This document shows, piece by piece, positions 40,557-50,497 of a DNA stretch of 64,000 nt; position 1 is the first letter of the stretch; the number at the start of each line of letters is the position of its first letter. The notes under the pieces were generated by a model that saw nothing but the letters and a program-made list of their open reading frames with translations, did no database searches and was not told where the DNA came from. The position numbers were made by a program, and so were the translations under genes. This DNA comes from an uncultured Bacteroidota bacterium (GTDB lineage Bacteria; Bacteroidota; Bacteroidia; Chitinophagales; Chitinophagaceae), in contig CAIYUO010000085.1 in the NCBI GenBank assembly GCA_903929425.1, positions 1-64,000 of the forward strand. The letters are read 5' to 3'.

Positions 40557-42479
40557 ATGCATTTTGAGGCGGGACCTTTATTGAAGACTATTGATTCGCC
40601 TAGTGACTTAAAAAAAGTTTCTAGGGATAAACTACATCAGGTGTGCGATGAACTGAGACAATATATTATTGATGTTGTAAGCGTTCAAGGAGGTCATTTT
40701 GCTTCTAGCCTTGGTGTTGTTGAATTAAGTGTTGCCCTTCATTATGTTTACGATACCCCCTTTGATCAATTAGTATGGGATGTGGGTCACCAAGCATATG
40801 GTCATAAAATTTTAACGGGTCGTCGCGATGCATTTGATACAAACAGAAAGTATAACGGATTAAGTGGTTTCCCAAAACGATCCGAAAGCCCATATGACAC
40901 TTTTGGAGTAGGTCATTCTTCTACCTCTATATCCGCTGCATTAGGCATGGCGATGGCTGCAAAATATAAGGGTGAAAACAGGAAGTCAGTCGCTATCATT
41001 GGAGATGGTTCCATGACTGCTGGAATGGCTTTTGAAGCAATGAATCATGCAGGCGTTGCAGATAGTGATGTGCTCATTATTTTAAATGATAATTGCATGA
41101 GCATTGACCCTAATGTGGGTGCGCTTAAAGAATATTTAACCGATATTAGTGTATCCCCCACTTATAATAAATTCAGAGATGAACTTTGGCAATTAATGGG
41201 TAAACTCCCTGTTGGCAAGCATTTCACAAGAGAGATGGCTTCAAAAGTGGAAGCTGGATTAAAAGGAGTGGTTTCAAAAAGCAGTAATTTATTTGAAGCT
41301 TTACAATTAAGGTATTTTGGACCAATTGATGGTCATAATATTACCAAATTGGTGGATACCTTAAAGGACTTACGTGAAATTCCAGGACCAAAAATTTTAC
41401 ATATTCTAACAGTGAAAGGTAAGGGTTATGAATTGGCTGAAAAAGACCAAACTAAATGGCATGCACCTGGCTTGTTTGATAAATTAACAGGCGAGATTGT
41501 TAAGAAAAAAATTGAAACGCCACAGCCTCCAAAATACCAAGACGTATTTGGACACAGCATTTTAGAACTTGCCGAAAATAACCCCAATATCATGGGTGTT
41601 ACACCGGCTATGCCGAGTGGATCTTCGCTTAAATTTATGATGGAAGCCATGCCTCACCGTGCATTTGATGTGGGTATTTGCGAACAACATGCAGTTACCT
41701 TAAGTGCCGGTTTAGCAACGCAAGGCTTAAAAGTTTTTTGTAATATTTACAGCTCTTTCATGCAACGCGCCTATGACCAAGTAATACATGATGTGGCCTT
41801 GCAAAAACTGCCAGTGGTATTTTGTTTAGACCGTGCTGGATTAGTGGGTGAGGACGGACCAACGCACCATGGTTGTTATGACATTGCATTTTTTAGATGT
41901 ATCCCTAACATGATTATTGCTGCGCCAATGAATGAACAAGAGTTACGCAATTTGATGTTTACTGCACAATTACCTAGTATAAAATTGCCTTTTGTAATAA
42001 GATACCCTCGCGGCGAAGGTGTCATGGTTGATTGGAAAAAACCATTTGAGGAATTGACCATTGGTAAAGGTCGTAAGTTGAAAGATGGAAAAGACATTGC
42101 CATTATTTCATTTGGACATCCAGGAAATTTTGCGCAAACAGCAATTAGACAATTAAGAATCGACGGCATTGACCCGGCTCATTATGATATTCGTTTTGTA
42201 AAACCATTAGACGAAGCGCTACTTCATGAGGTATTCCAAAATTATAATAAAATTGTAACTGTTGAAGACGGCACTATTGTTGGTGGTGTGGGTGCTGCTA
42301 TTTTAGAGTTCATGAATACACATGGCTACCAAAGTCAAATTAAGATATTAGGTATTCCAGATGCTATAGTTGAACATGGGACTTTGAAAGAATTACAACA
42401 GGAATGTCATTATGATGCAAATGCTATTGCAACTGCTGTAAAAACATTATTGGGTCAAATGGTTTTGACGGAAGGATAA
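40557..42479 (+). CDS. dxs: 1-deoxy-D-xylulose-5-phosphate synthase
   Basis: VVELSVALHYVYDTPFDQLVWDVGHQAYGHKILTGRRD, GDGSMTAGMAFEAMNHAG, FCLDRAGLVGEDGPTHHG. Confidence 0.97.
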   Translation: MHFEAGPLLKTIDSPSDLKKVSRDKLHQVCDELRQYIIDVVSVQGGHFASSLGVVELSVALHYVYDTPFDQLVWDVGHQAYGHKILTGRRDAFDTNRKYNGLSGFPKRSESPYDTFGVGHSSTSISAALGMAMAAKYKGENRKSVAIIGDGSMTAGMAFEAMNHAGVADSDVLIILNDNCMSIDPNVGALKEYLTDISVSPTYNKFRDELWQLMGKLPVGKHFTREMASKVEAGLKGVVSKSSNLFEALQLRYFGPIDGHNITKLVDTLKDLREIPGPKILHILTVKGKGYELAEKDQTKWHAPGLFDKLTGEIVKKKIETPQPPKYQDVFGHSILELAENNPNIMGVTPAMPSGSSLKFMMEAMPHRAFDVGICEQHAVTLSAGLATQGLKVFCNIYSSFMQRAYDQVIHDVALQKLPVVFCLDRAGLVGEDGPTHHGCYDIAFFRCIPNMIIAAPMNEQELRNLMFTAQLPSIKLPFVIRYPRGEGVMVDWKKPFEELTIGKGRKLKDGKDIAIISFGHPGNFAQTAIRQLRIDGIDPAHYDIRFVKPLDEALLHEVFQNYNKIVTVEDGTIVGGVGAAILEFMNTHGYQSQIKILGIPDAIVEHGTLKELQQECHYDANAIATAVKTLLGQMVLTEG

Positions 42480-42514
42480 TTAGCAATCCTTCATTTCAAA
42501 ATAACTTACTGGTA

Positions 42515-43390
42515 TTAATTCAAACTTGGATCAAAATCGCCCTCCATATTTGATGTAGGTTCATCTTTAAAAGTATCTAAGTCAGCCTTTGTTTCCCATG
42601 CATCAAAAGCGTCTACATGGCCTGGCTCTAAGTCTTCTTCTCTATTTTCATTCCATTCAATGATGAAATTATTGCGACCTTCTCCAACTAGTAATTTCAT
42701 ATACTTTTGCTGTGAAAGTTCTAAGATAGATAAGAATAAAAATAACGCATGTACGCGGTCCTCGCAAATGTCAAACACCTTTTCAAAAGATACCGTTTTT
42801 TCAAGTGCTACTAAATCTAACAAGTGCGTTCTGCTTCCTTCCATCGTGTAGTTATAACGGACTACCGTATGCACTGGCTTAAATTGGCGATCCTGTAAAC
42901 GAAGCATTACTTTTTCAAATGACTTCATTAATTTAAATAAAGTCACGGTTTGTAATTCAGTCCCTTCTGCAGCTTCTTCACCCACCAATGACATTTCATG
43001 TTGAATATTTCCTCGTTTCAACATAAGCATTCTTAAGGCTTCTAAATCTGCCATTTGAACTGCTGCTTCTTTGTATTTTTTGTACTCTAAAATTTTATCT
43101 ATTAATTCTTGTCTTGGGTCAATTTCGTTTCCAAGTGCATCAATTTCTTTTCTTGGCAATAAAAGCTTTGCTTTAATGCGCATTAAAGTAGATACGAATA
43201 AAATGAATTCACTACTTAATTCAATATTTAACTTGTCTTGGTTATGAATAAAATCCAAAAAATCATTTATAATTTTCGTGATTTGGATATTATAAATATC
43301 CATTTCATCGCGCTCAATAAAAAATAATAAAAGATCAAAAGGGCCTTCAAATTGGTCCACTTTAATCGAATAATTGGCATGTTGACTCAT
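42515..43390 (-). CDS. scpA: segregation and condensation protein A
   Basis: YSIKVDQFEGPFDLLLFFIERDEMDIYNIQITKIINDFLDFI. Confidence 0.9.
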   Translation of the reverse strand: MSQHANYSIKVDQFEGPFDLLLFFIERDEMDIYNIQITKIINDFLDFIHNQDKLNIELSSEFILFVSTLMRIKAKLLLPRKEIDALGNEIDPRQELIDKILEYKKYKEAAVQMADLEALRMLMLKRGNIQHEMSLVGEEAAEGTELQTVTLFKLMKSFEKVMLRLQDRQFKPVHTVVRYNYTMEGSRTHLLDLVALEKTVSFEKVFDICEDRVHALFLFLSILELSQQKYMKLLVGEGRNNFIIEWNENREEDLEPGHVDAFDAWETKADLDTFKDEPTSNMEGDFDPSLN

Positions 43391-43493
43391 AGTTTACAAA
43401 GAAAAGGAAACCGCCGTAATTTCCCTTCAAATAGCCAACTATTTATCCACCTTTTAGGTGAAAAATAGCCATCTTTGTGTGAAATTTTACAGA

Positions 43494-44390
43494 ATGTTTA
43501 ATAAGTGGGCTAACTGGCTTGTTTTTTCGCTCCTTTCCATTATTTGGGGTAGTTCCTTTATTTTAATGAAAGATGGTTTAAAGGCTTTTACACCCTATCA
43601 GGTTGCCTCTTTAAGAATGTTGTCAGCCGGGTTAATTTTATTACCATTTGCCTATAAAGCTTTCAAATTAATCCCAACTAAAAAAATGGGCTTGGTGGTG
43701 CTTTCCGGCATATTGGGGAATTTTATACCTGCCTACTTATTTTGTATTGCCGAAACCCAAATTGATAGTTCATTAGCCGGCATACTCAATTCACTTACAC
43801 CCATGTTCACCATTATTGTAGGTGTGCTTTTTTTTAACGTACAAACCAATAAGGTAAAAATCATTGGGATGATCATAGGATTTATTGGACTTAGCTTTTT
43901 ATTAGCCTCAGGAAAGGACGTTAGTTTTCATAATTTATCCTATGCTGCATTGGTATTATTGGCAACCCTATTTTACGGTATCAACGTAAATATTGTTGGT
44001 CGGTATATGCAAAATATGGGTTCCTTAAATATCGCTTCCGTCGCATTTGTATTTTTAATTATTCCCAGCATTTGTGTTTTATTTTTTACTGGTTATTTTG
44101 ATTATCAATTTAGCGATCCTATTGTTATGCGATCCTTATTGGCAAGTATTTTATTAGGTATCGTGGGCACTTCTATTGCCACCATTTTATTTTATTATTT
44201 AGTAAAGCGTGCTGGTATTTTATTTGGATCGCTTGTTACTTATGGAATACCCGTTATTGCAGTAGCATGGGGCTTTTTTGACGGAGAATTTTTAAATATA
44301 ATTCAAGTAGCTAGTTTAGGTCTTATCCTAATTGGCGTGTATATCGTTAATAGAGGAAAATTTGATTTCTTTAAAAAATCATCAATTTAA
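43494..44390 (+). CDS. DMT family (EamA) transporter
   Basis: Ten TM helices; IIWGSSFILMKDGLKAFTPYQVASLRML; ATG at 43494 preferred. Confidence 0.9.
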   Translation: MFNKWANWLVFSLLSIIWGSSFILMKDGLKAFTPYQVASLRMLSAGLILLPFAYKAFKLIPTKKMGLVVLSGILGNFIPAYLFCIAETQIDSSLAGILNSLTPMFTIIVGVLFFNVQTNKVKIIGMIIGFIGLSFLLASGKDVSFHNLSYAALVLLATLFYGINVNIVGRYMQNMGSLNIASVAFVFLIIPSICVLFFTGYFDYQFSDPIVMRSLLASILLGIVGTSIATILFYYLVKRAGILFGSLVTYGIPVIAVAWGFFDGEFLNIIQVASLGLILIGVYIVNRGKFDFFKKSSI

Positions 44391-44418
44391 AATTCATCCA
44401 CTTAATAATAAGTTTAAA

Positions 44419-44461
44419 TAAAAATGCCCTCTGAAGTATTTACTTTAAGAGGGCATTTTTT
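44419..44461. terminator. bidirectional Rho-independent terminator between the EamA gene and frr
   Basis: AAAAATGCCCTCT ... AGAGGGCATTTTTT between convergent genes. Confidence 0.82.
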
Positions 44462-44480
44462 GGTATTATAACCAGGTATG

Positions 44481-45044
44481 TTATACCGTCATAATTTCTT
44501 TTTCTTTTGCTTCTAAATGCTTTTCAACCATCGCAATGTGCTTATCGGTTAATGCTTGAATTTCATCTTCTGCTCCTTTACAAATATCTTCACTCGTACC
44601 GTCTTTTTGCAGTTTTTTTACTTTTTCAATATGGTCTCTTCTAATATTTCGAATGGCCACTTTGCTATGTTCGCCCTCGGCTGCTGCTTTTTTATATAAT
44701 TCCTTGCGACGCTCTTCGGTTAAAGGGGGCATGAATAACCTAATATTTATACCGTCATTTTGCGGGGTAATGCCAATATTCGCAGCCATGATAGAACGCT
44801 CAATTAAAGCCAACATATTTTTTTCCCAAGGCTGAATACTTATGGTTCGGGTGTCTAATACTTGAACATTAGCAACCTGACTGATAGGTGTTGGAGTGCC
44901 ATAATAATCAACATTGATACCTTCTAATATGGAAGGCGAAGCTTTTCCAGCTCTGATTTTAGAAATTTCAATTTCTAAATGATTGATCGCCTTTTTCATT
45001 CCAGCCTCTGCCTCTGTAGTTATTTTTACTAATTCCTCTGACAT
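44481..45044 (-). CDS. frr: ribosome recycling factor
   Basis: VDYYGTPTPISQVANVQVLDTRTISIQPWEKNML, PPLTEERRKEL; ATG at 45044 preferred. Confidence 0.96.
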   Translation of the reverse strand: MSEELVKITTEAEAGMKKAINHLEIEISKIRAGKASPSILEGINVDYYGTPTPISQVANVQVLDTRTISIQPWEKNMLALIERSIMAANIGITPQNDGINIRLFMPPLTEERRKELYKKAAAEGEHSKVAIRNIRRDHIEKVKKLQKDGTSEDICKGAEDEIQALTDKHIAMVEKHLEAKEKEIMTV

Positions 45045-45139
45045 AAATTGAATTATTTGAGTAAACAAAGCTAAGCAAATCATAGTATTCTACATAAGTC
45101 TTTTTTTTATCTATCTTTGCCCACATAGAAATAATTTAT

Positions 45140-45979
45140 ATGACAACATCAGAATTAACAAAAATTGCTTCTCAAGTAAGAAGAGATATCGTAAGAATGG
45201 TTCATGCACAACAAAGTGGACACCCAGGAGGATCATTGGGTTGTACCGACTTTTTAACAGCACTTTATTTTAAGGTAATGAAAATAGATACTCAATTTAA
45301 AATTGATGGTATCAACGAAGATTTATTTTTCTTATCTAATGGACATATTTCCCCTGTGTTTTATTCGGTATTAGCTAGATCAGGTTATTTTGATGTTAAA
45401 GAATTAGCAACATTCAGAAAAATTAATTCTCGATTACAAGGACATCCCACAACACACGAAGGTTTACCTGGTATTAGAATTGCGAGTGGTTCATTAGGAC
45501 AAGGCATGAGTGTTGCTATTGGTGCAGCACTTACCAAAAAATATAATGGCGACGACCGCATCATATATTCATTACATGGTGATGGTGAATTACAAGAAGG
45601 TCAAAACTGGGAAGCAATCATGTTTGCTGCACATAATAAAGTTGACAACTATATAGCTACTATTGATGTAAATGGCCAACAAATTGACGGGCCTTTAAGT
45701 AAGGTATTAAACTTAGATAATTTAGAGGATAAATTCAAAGCCTTCCATTGGACTGTTTTACATATGGATGGACACAATATGGAAGAGATTGTTGCTACTT
45801 TAGATAAAGCTAAATCATTGACTGGGCAAGGAAAGCCTATTGTTATTTTAATGAAAACCACTATGGGTAAAGGTGTTGACTTTATGGAAACCGGCCACGA
45901 GTGGCATGGTATTGCACCAAATGACGAGCAATTAGCAAAAGCCTTAGGTCAATTAGAAGAAACTTTAGGGGATTATTAA
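45140..45979 (+). CDS. transketolase, N-terminal (TPP-binding) subunit
   Basis: QQSGHPGGSLGCTDFLTALYF, LSNGHISPVFYSVLARSGYF, HGDGELQEGQNWEA; 279 aa covers only the N-terminal half. Confidence 0.92.
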   Translation: MTTSELTKIASQVRRDIVRMVHAQQSGHPGGSLGCTDFLTALYFKVMKIDTQFKIDGINEDLFFLSNGHISPVFYSVLARSGYFDVKELATFRKINSRLQGHPTTHEGLPGIRIASGSLGQGMSVAIGAALTKKYNGDDRIIYSLHGDGELQEGQNWEAIMFAAHNKVDNYIATIDVNGQQIDGPLSKVLNLDNLEDKFKAFHWTVLHMDGHNMEEIVATLDKAKSLTGQGKPIVILMKTTMGKGVDFMETGHEWHGIAPNDEQLAKALGQLEETLGDY

Positions 45980-47190
45980 TTGATTCGTTCGTAAATTTTT
46001 GCAGCTGCTTTTCGGGACGGAATCCATCCTGCTAAAATTGCAATAACAATAACTAGTGTCATTATGGAAACATAATCTATAAGCATTGGTTGTATTGGGT
46101 AATAGTCAATTACAAATGACCCCCCTCCTAATTTAATAAAGTGGTACTTGTATTGTAGCCAACAGAAAAGGGATGCTATGCCGCCCCCAATGAATGCACC
46201 CAATAAAGCCATAATACCAGACAAGATTAAAAATATTTTTTGAATATCCCATTGCGATGCACCCATTGCATTTAATACATGGATGTCTTTTTCTTTTTCT
46301 AATACTAACATGGTTAGCGCGCCTACCAAATTAAAGGATGCTACTACCATGATTAATGCTAGAATACAAAAGATAATCCATTTTTCAACCTGCATGATTT
46401 TATATAAATCAATATTTTGTTGATACCTATTTTTAATGTCAATGTGCTGCCCTAATATTTTTTGTATTTCAACGCTTGCCATTTTTTCATCTTTTTCGTC
46501 TATAGCAATTTCAATAGCTGAAACTTCAACTGGATTTAAATCAAAAAGATATTGGGCGAACTGTAGATTGGTGAAAACATACTGATCATCAAATTCTTGT
46601 TGTACCGAAAAAGTTCCTGATTGCTGTGCGGTCAAATTATTTAATTGCCCTATTTGAGTTATTGATTTCCCTGACCTATTGACAGCAAATACTTGCAGGG
46701 TGTCGCCAATCATTTGTTGCATTAATCCCAATTTATTTTCAACACCAATGCCCATGATAAATAACGGGGTTTGCAAATCGCCAATCTTACCTTCACCACG
46801 TTTTAAATATTTGTTGATTTTATTTATGTTGCTGTATGAATTTTCAACACCTTTTATAATAGCAACAGTTTGATACCCACCCTTTACGAGCAGCGCTCTA
46901 CTTTCAACTACCCTACTAATTGCTTTAATACCTTTAGTATTTTTTAGCTTTTTATATTGAGCATCATTCAGCGAAAAATATTTTCCATTTTGGGGTGTTA
47001 CACTCAAGTCTGCATAAAAATCGGCGTATAACCCTTTTACAACCGACGAAAACCCATTTGAAACACTTAAAATAGTAATGAGTGCTGCCGTGCCAATGGC
47101 GATTGCAAATACACTTACCCATGCAATAATTTGAATTGCTTGAAAAGCATACTTCCCTCTAAAATATCGCCAAGCAAATAAAAAATGCAC
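45976..47190 (-). CDS. FtsX-like (LolC/LolE-type) ABC transporter permease
   Basis: FLFAWRYFRGKYAFQAIQIIAWVSVFAIAIGTAALITILSVSNGF; VLEKEKDIHVLNAMGASQWDIQKIFL. Confidence 0.9.
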   Translation of the reverse strand: MHFLFAWRYFRGKYAFQAIQIIAWVSVFAIAIGTAALITILSVSNGFSSVVKGLYADFYADLSVTPQNGKYFSLNDAQYKKLKNTKGIKAISRVVESRALLVKGGYQTVAIIKGVENSYSNINKINKYLKRGEGKIGDLQTPLFIMGIGVENKLGLMQQMIGDTLQVFAVNRSGKSITQIGQLNNLTAQQSGTFSVQQEFDDQYVFTNLQFAQYLFDLNPVEVSAIEIAIDEKDEKMASVEIQKILGQHIDIKNRYQQNIDLYKIMQVEKWIIFCILALIMVVASFNLVGALTMLVLEKEKDIHVLNAMGASQWDIQKIFLILSGIMALLGAFIGGGIASLFCWLQYKYHFIKLGGGSFVIDYYPIQPMLIDYVSIMTLVIVIAILAGWIPSRKAAAKIYERIN

Positions 47191-47544
47191 TTATAAATTT
47201 TTTAAAATCTCTTCCATTTTAAATACATAATCTAGTGTGTCATCAAGGTAAAAGTGCAATACTGGAATACGCCTTAATGAATGTTTCATTTCCTCACCTA
47301 GTCTCTTTTTTATTTCCCAAGCTTGGGCTTGAATTTTTTTAAAGCAAGCCGCTTGATCATTCACCTGAAATAAGCTTAAATATATGCGCGCCTCTAATAA
47401 ATCAGGGGTAACTTTTACTGACGAAATGGACAACATACCGCCATCCATAATAGTAAGCCCTAATTTTAAGAAAATATCATTCATGGTGTTTTGAATGGCA
47501 CCTGCTACTTGTTTTTGTCTTTTACCTTCTTCCATAATAATCAA
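47191..47544 (-). CDS. rbfA: 30S ribosome-binding factor RbfA
   Basis: KRQKQVAGAIQNTMNDIFLKLG; VTPDLLEARIYLSLF; RRIPVLHFYLDDTLDYVFKMEEIL. Confidence 0.9.
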   Translation of the reverse strand: MIIMEEGKRQKQVAGAIQNTMNDIFLKLGLTIMDGGMLSISSVKVTPDLLEARIYLSLFQVNDQAACFKKIQAQAWEIKKRLGEEMKHSLRRIPVLHFYLDDTLDYVFKMEEILKNL

Positions 47545-47604
47545 AATCGTTGATTCGCTGTAAAATTAGTTACTTTGCTGATTATTTTGTTGAATAGTTT
47601 CAAT

Positions 47605-49422
47605 ATGAAGAAATTTATTAGAATCGTTAGCTACATCAAGGAATATAAGGCATATATGGGCCTATATACCCTTTTTATATCGTTGTCCATCATTTTTAGT
47701 CTCTTTTCCTTAAGTATGTTAATGCCCTTTATGGATTTGATATTTGGGAAAGGGGAGTTAATTGGTGTAGTAGCGAATGGGGCGGCTGATTCTGGTAATA
47801 TCAAGGATATTGTGTACGGATTTTTACAAAGTAAAATTACACAATATGGAAAAGAGTTTGCGCTGGGTTGGATATGCTTTGGTATTATTGCGGCCGTATT
47901 ATTAAAGAACCTGTTTTTGTATTTATCATTTTATTTTTTAGCGCCCATCAGAAATGCGGTTACCAAAAAATATTCAAAATTACTTTACCATAAAATATTA
48001 CAATTACCTATTGGCTATTTTACAGAACAACGTAAAGGAGACATTTTAAGTAGATCCTCGAATGATATTTCGGAATTAGAAAATTCAGTAATCGGCGCTT
48101 TAGATGGAATGATTAAAGAACCTTTAAATATTATTGGTATCGTTATTGTGTTATTTATGATTAGTGTAAAACTAACTTTATTCGTTTTTGTTTTATTGCC
48201 ATTAGCAGGTTTGATTGTAGGCAGAATTGGTAATAGTTTAAAAAAACATACCAATAAAGCACAAATAAAATGGGGTGAGATTATGACCCAAATGGAAGAA
48301 ACTTTAACGGGTTTAAGAATCATAAAAGCATTTAATGCAGAAGGGCGTGTTAAAAAAAGTTTTTTTAGTTTAGTAGATGAAATATTTTTAATTAAAAATA
48401 AAATTTTAAATAAACGTGATTTAGCTTCCCCATTATCGGAATCCTTGGGTGTCATTATTTTATGTTGTGTATTATGGTTTGGTGGTAAACTTGTATTAAG
48501 CGGAGAAATTTTATCAGGCAGCTCGTTTATAGGATATGTTGCATTATTCTCACAAATCATTAACCCTTCTAAAGCTTTATCGCAAGCGGTGTATAATGTA
48601 AACAGAGGTAATGCAACACTTGATAGATTGAACGAAATATTAGAAGCACCCATCGTAGTTGAAGAAAAAAAGGACCCTATTGAATTAAAAGGATTTAATG
48701 ATTCAATTGAATTTAAGAACGTAGTTTTTTCTTATCAGGATAACACCATTTTGGAAAATATTAATTTAACCATTCAAAAAGGTAAATCCATTGCACTGGT
48801 TGGTTCATCAGGTGCAGGAAAAAGTACTTTGGCCGATTTAGTACCTCGCTTTCATGATGTAAGTGAAGGTGATTTATTGATAGATGGAAAAAATATTAAA
48901 GACTATAGCTTAAATAGCCTTCGTCATCAAATTAGTATTGTTACACAAGAGCCTATTTTGTTTAATGATACCATTGCTGCTAATATCTCATTGGGCAAGC
49001 CTGACGCAACAGAAGCTGAAATAATAGAAGCTGCAAAAATTGCTAATGCTTATGATTTTATTTCCCATAAAGAAGATGGATTCAATACCATTATTGGTGA
49101 TCGTGGTAGTAAATTAAGTGGAGGCGAGCGTCAACGATTAACCATCGCCAGAGCTGTTTTGAAAAATCCTCCAATTTTAATTTTAGATGAAGCCACTTCG
49201 GCCTTAGATACGGAGAGTGAAAAATTGGTACAAGACGCCATCAATAATATGATGAAAAACAGAACATCTATTGTGATTGCCCACCGACTATCTACTATTC
49301 GACATGCGGACGAAATTATTGTATTGCAAAAAGGAAATATTGTTGAGCGCGGAAATCATGATTCATTACTTGCAGAAAATGGATACTATCGAAAATTAAT
49401 CGAAATGCAAGAGGTTAAATAA
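47605..49422 (+). CDS. ABC transporter ATP-binding protein/permease (MsbA-like)
   Basis: N-terminal TM domain; GSSGAGKSTLADLVPRFHD, LSGGERQRLTIARAVLKNPPILILDEATSALDTESE. Confidence 0.93.
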   Translation: MKKFIRIVSYIKEYKAYMGLYTLFISLSIIFSLFSLSMLMPFMDLIFGKGELIGVVANGAADSGNIKDIVYGFLQSKITQYGKEFALGWICFGIIAAVLLKNLFLYLSFYFLAPIRNAVTKKYSKLLYHKILQLPIGYFTEQRKGDILSRSSNDISELENSVIGALDGMIKEPLNIIGIVIVLFMISVKLTLFVFVLLPLAGLIVGRIGNSLKKHTNKAQIKWGEIMTQMEETLTGLRIIKAFNAEGRVKKSFFSLVDEIFLIKNKILNKRDLASPLSESLGVIILCCVLWFGGKLVLSGEILSGSSFIGYVALFSQIINPSKALSQAVYNVNRGNATLDRLNEILEAPIVVEEKKDPIELKGFNDSIEFKNVVFSYQDNTILENINLTIQKGKSIALVGSSGAGKSTLADLVPRFHDVSEGDLLIDGKNIKDYSLNSLRHQISIVTQEPILFNDTIAANISLGKPDATEAEIIEAAKIANAYDFISHKEDGFNTIIGDRGSKLSGGERQRLTIARAVLKNPPILILDEATSALDTESEKLVQDAINNMMKNRTSIVIAHRLSTIRHADEIIVLQKGNIVERGNHDSLLAENGYYRKLIEMQEVK

Positions 49423-49427
49423 CCCAT

Positions 49428-49460
49428 AAAAAAAGCCCTGACAATTAAATCAGGGCTTTT
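49428..49460. terminator. bidirectional Rho-independent terminator
   Basis: AAAAGCCCTGA caattaaa TCAGGGCTTTT between convergent genes. Confidence 0.82.
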
Positions 49461-49481
49461 ATATTTTCAAGGAGTTATCAT

Positions 49482-50495
49482 CTATTCTCCAGAACTGTTT
49501 TTTAAATTACCTAATTTGGCTTCAACACTTAATGTTGCATGAGGTACAATACGTAAACGATCTTTGTCAATTAACAAGCCTGTTACTCTACAAATACCGT
49601 AAGTTTTATTTTCAATGCGCATTAATGCTTTCTCTAATTTATCAATGAAGCTGATTAATACACTTGCTCTTTGTGCTAATTGCTCTCTTTCCATGCTAAC
49701 ACTTCCGTCTTCCATGGTCATATATCTTGCATCATCAAAATCTCCGCCAAACTCTCCAGTATGCATCATTTGACTTTTATGATAAGCAAGGTCAGCTTTA
49801 GCTGATTCAAGCTTACGTGTAATTAAGTCTTTAAATTCAGCTAATTCAGCATCCGAATATTTTACTAAGGTTTCAGTTGACTTTTCAACTTCCTTTCTTT
49901 TTTCCATTGGCACATAACCAGGTTGATATGGAACGCTACTTTTAGCATTGATTTTTGGTACCTTAACATCCTTCAAAGGCTCAGCAGTTTTACGAACTGG
50001 CTTTACTGGAGGTGTGGGAATTTTGGGTACTGGCTTTGCAGGTGGTACGTATTTTACGACTGGTTTTACAGGCGCTACTACTTTTGCTGGAGCAACTGGC
50101 TTAGCAGCAGGTTTTACTGGAGCTGCTACTTTTTTTGCCGGAACGGCTTTTTTTGCTGGAGCAACTGGCTTAGCAGCAGGTTTTACTGGAGCTACTACTT
50201 TTTTTGCCGGAACGGCTTTTTTAACTGGTGCAGCTTTTTTAACTGGTGCAGCTACTTTTTTTGCCGGAACTGCTTTCTTTGCTGGAGCTGCCTTTTTTAC
50301 GGGTGCTGCCACTTTCTTTGCAGGGGCTGCTTTCTTAGCAGGAGCTGCCTTTTTTACGGGTGCTGCCACTTTTTTTGCAGGAGCTGCTTTCTTAGCAGGA
50401 GCTGCCTTTTTTACGGGTGCTGCCACTTTTTTTGCAGGAGCTGCTTTCTTAGCAGGAGCTGCCTTTTTTACGGGCGCTATTTTCTTTGTAGCCAT
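49482..50495 (-). CDS. TraR/DksA-family regulator with long Lys/Ala/Pro-rich N-terminal tail
   Basis: C-terminal NKTYGICRVTGLLIDKDRLRIVPHATLSVEAK DksA-like domain; about 165 aa of (A)PAKKAAPAKKVAAPVKK repeats. Confidence 0.88.
   Translation of the reverse strand: MATKKIAPVKKAAPAKKAAPAKKVAAPVKKAAPAKKAAPAKKVAAPVKKAAPAKKAAPAKKVAAPVKKAAPAKKAVPAKKVAAPVKKAAPVKKAVPAKKVVAPVKPAAKPVAPAKKAVPAKKVAAPVKPAAKPVAPAKVVAPVKPVVKYVPPAKPVPKIPTPPVKPVRKTAEPLKDVKVPKINAKSSVPYQPGYVPMEKRKEVEKSTETLVKYSDAELAEFKDLITRKLESAKADLAYHKSQMMHTGEFGGDFDDARYMTMEDGSVSMEREQLAQRASVLISFIDKLEKALMRIENKTYGICRVTGLLIDKDRLRIVPHATLSVEAKLGNLKNSSGE
50284..50478. repeat. 57 bp tandem repeat (minisatellite) within the dksA-like CDS
   Basis: GGAGCTGCCTTTTTTACGGGTGCTGCCACTTT[T/C]TTTGCAGG[A/G]GCTGCTTTCTTAGCA units starting at 50284, 50341, 50398 and partial at 50455. 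Confidence 0.92.
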
Positions 50496-50497
50496 AT

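Noticed and set aside
48015-48653. 212 aa minus-strand ORF
   Set aside because: Antisense to the MsbA-like ABC transporter, with no recognisable domain; a shadow ORF of AT-rich coding sequence.
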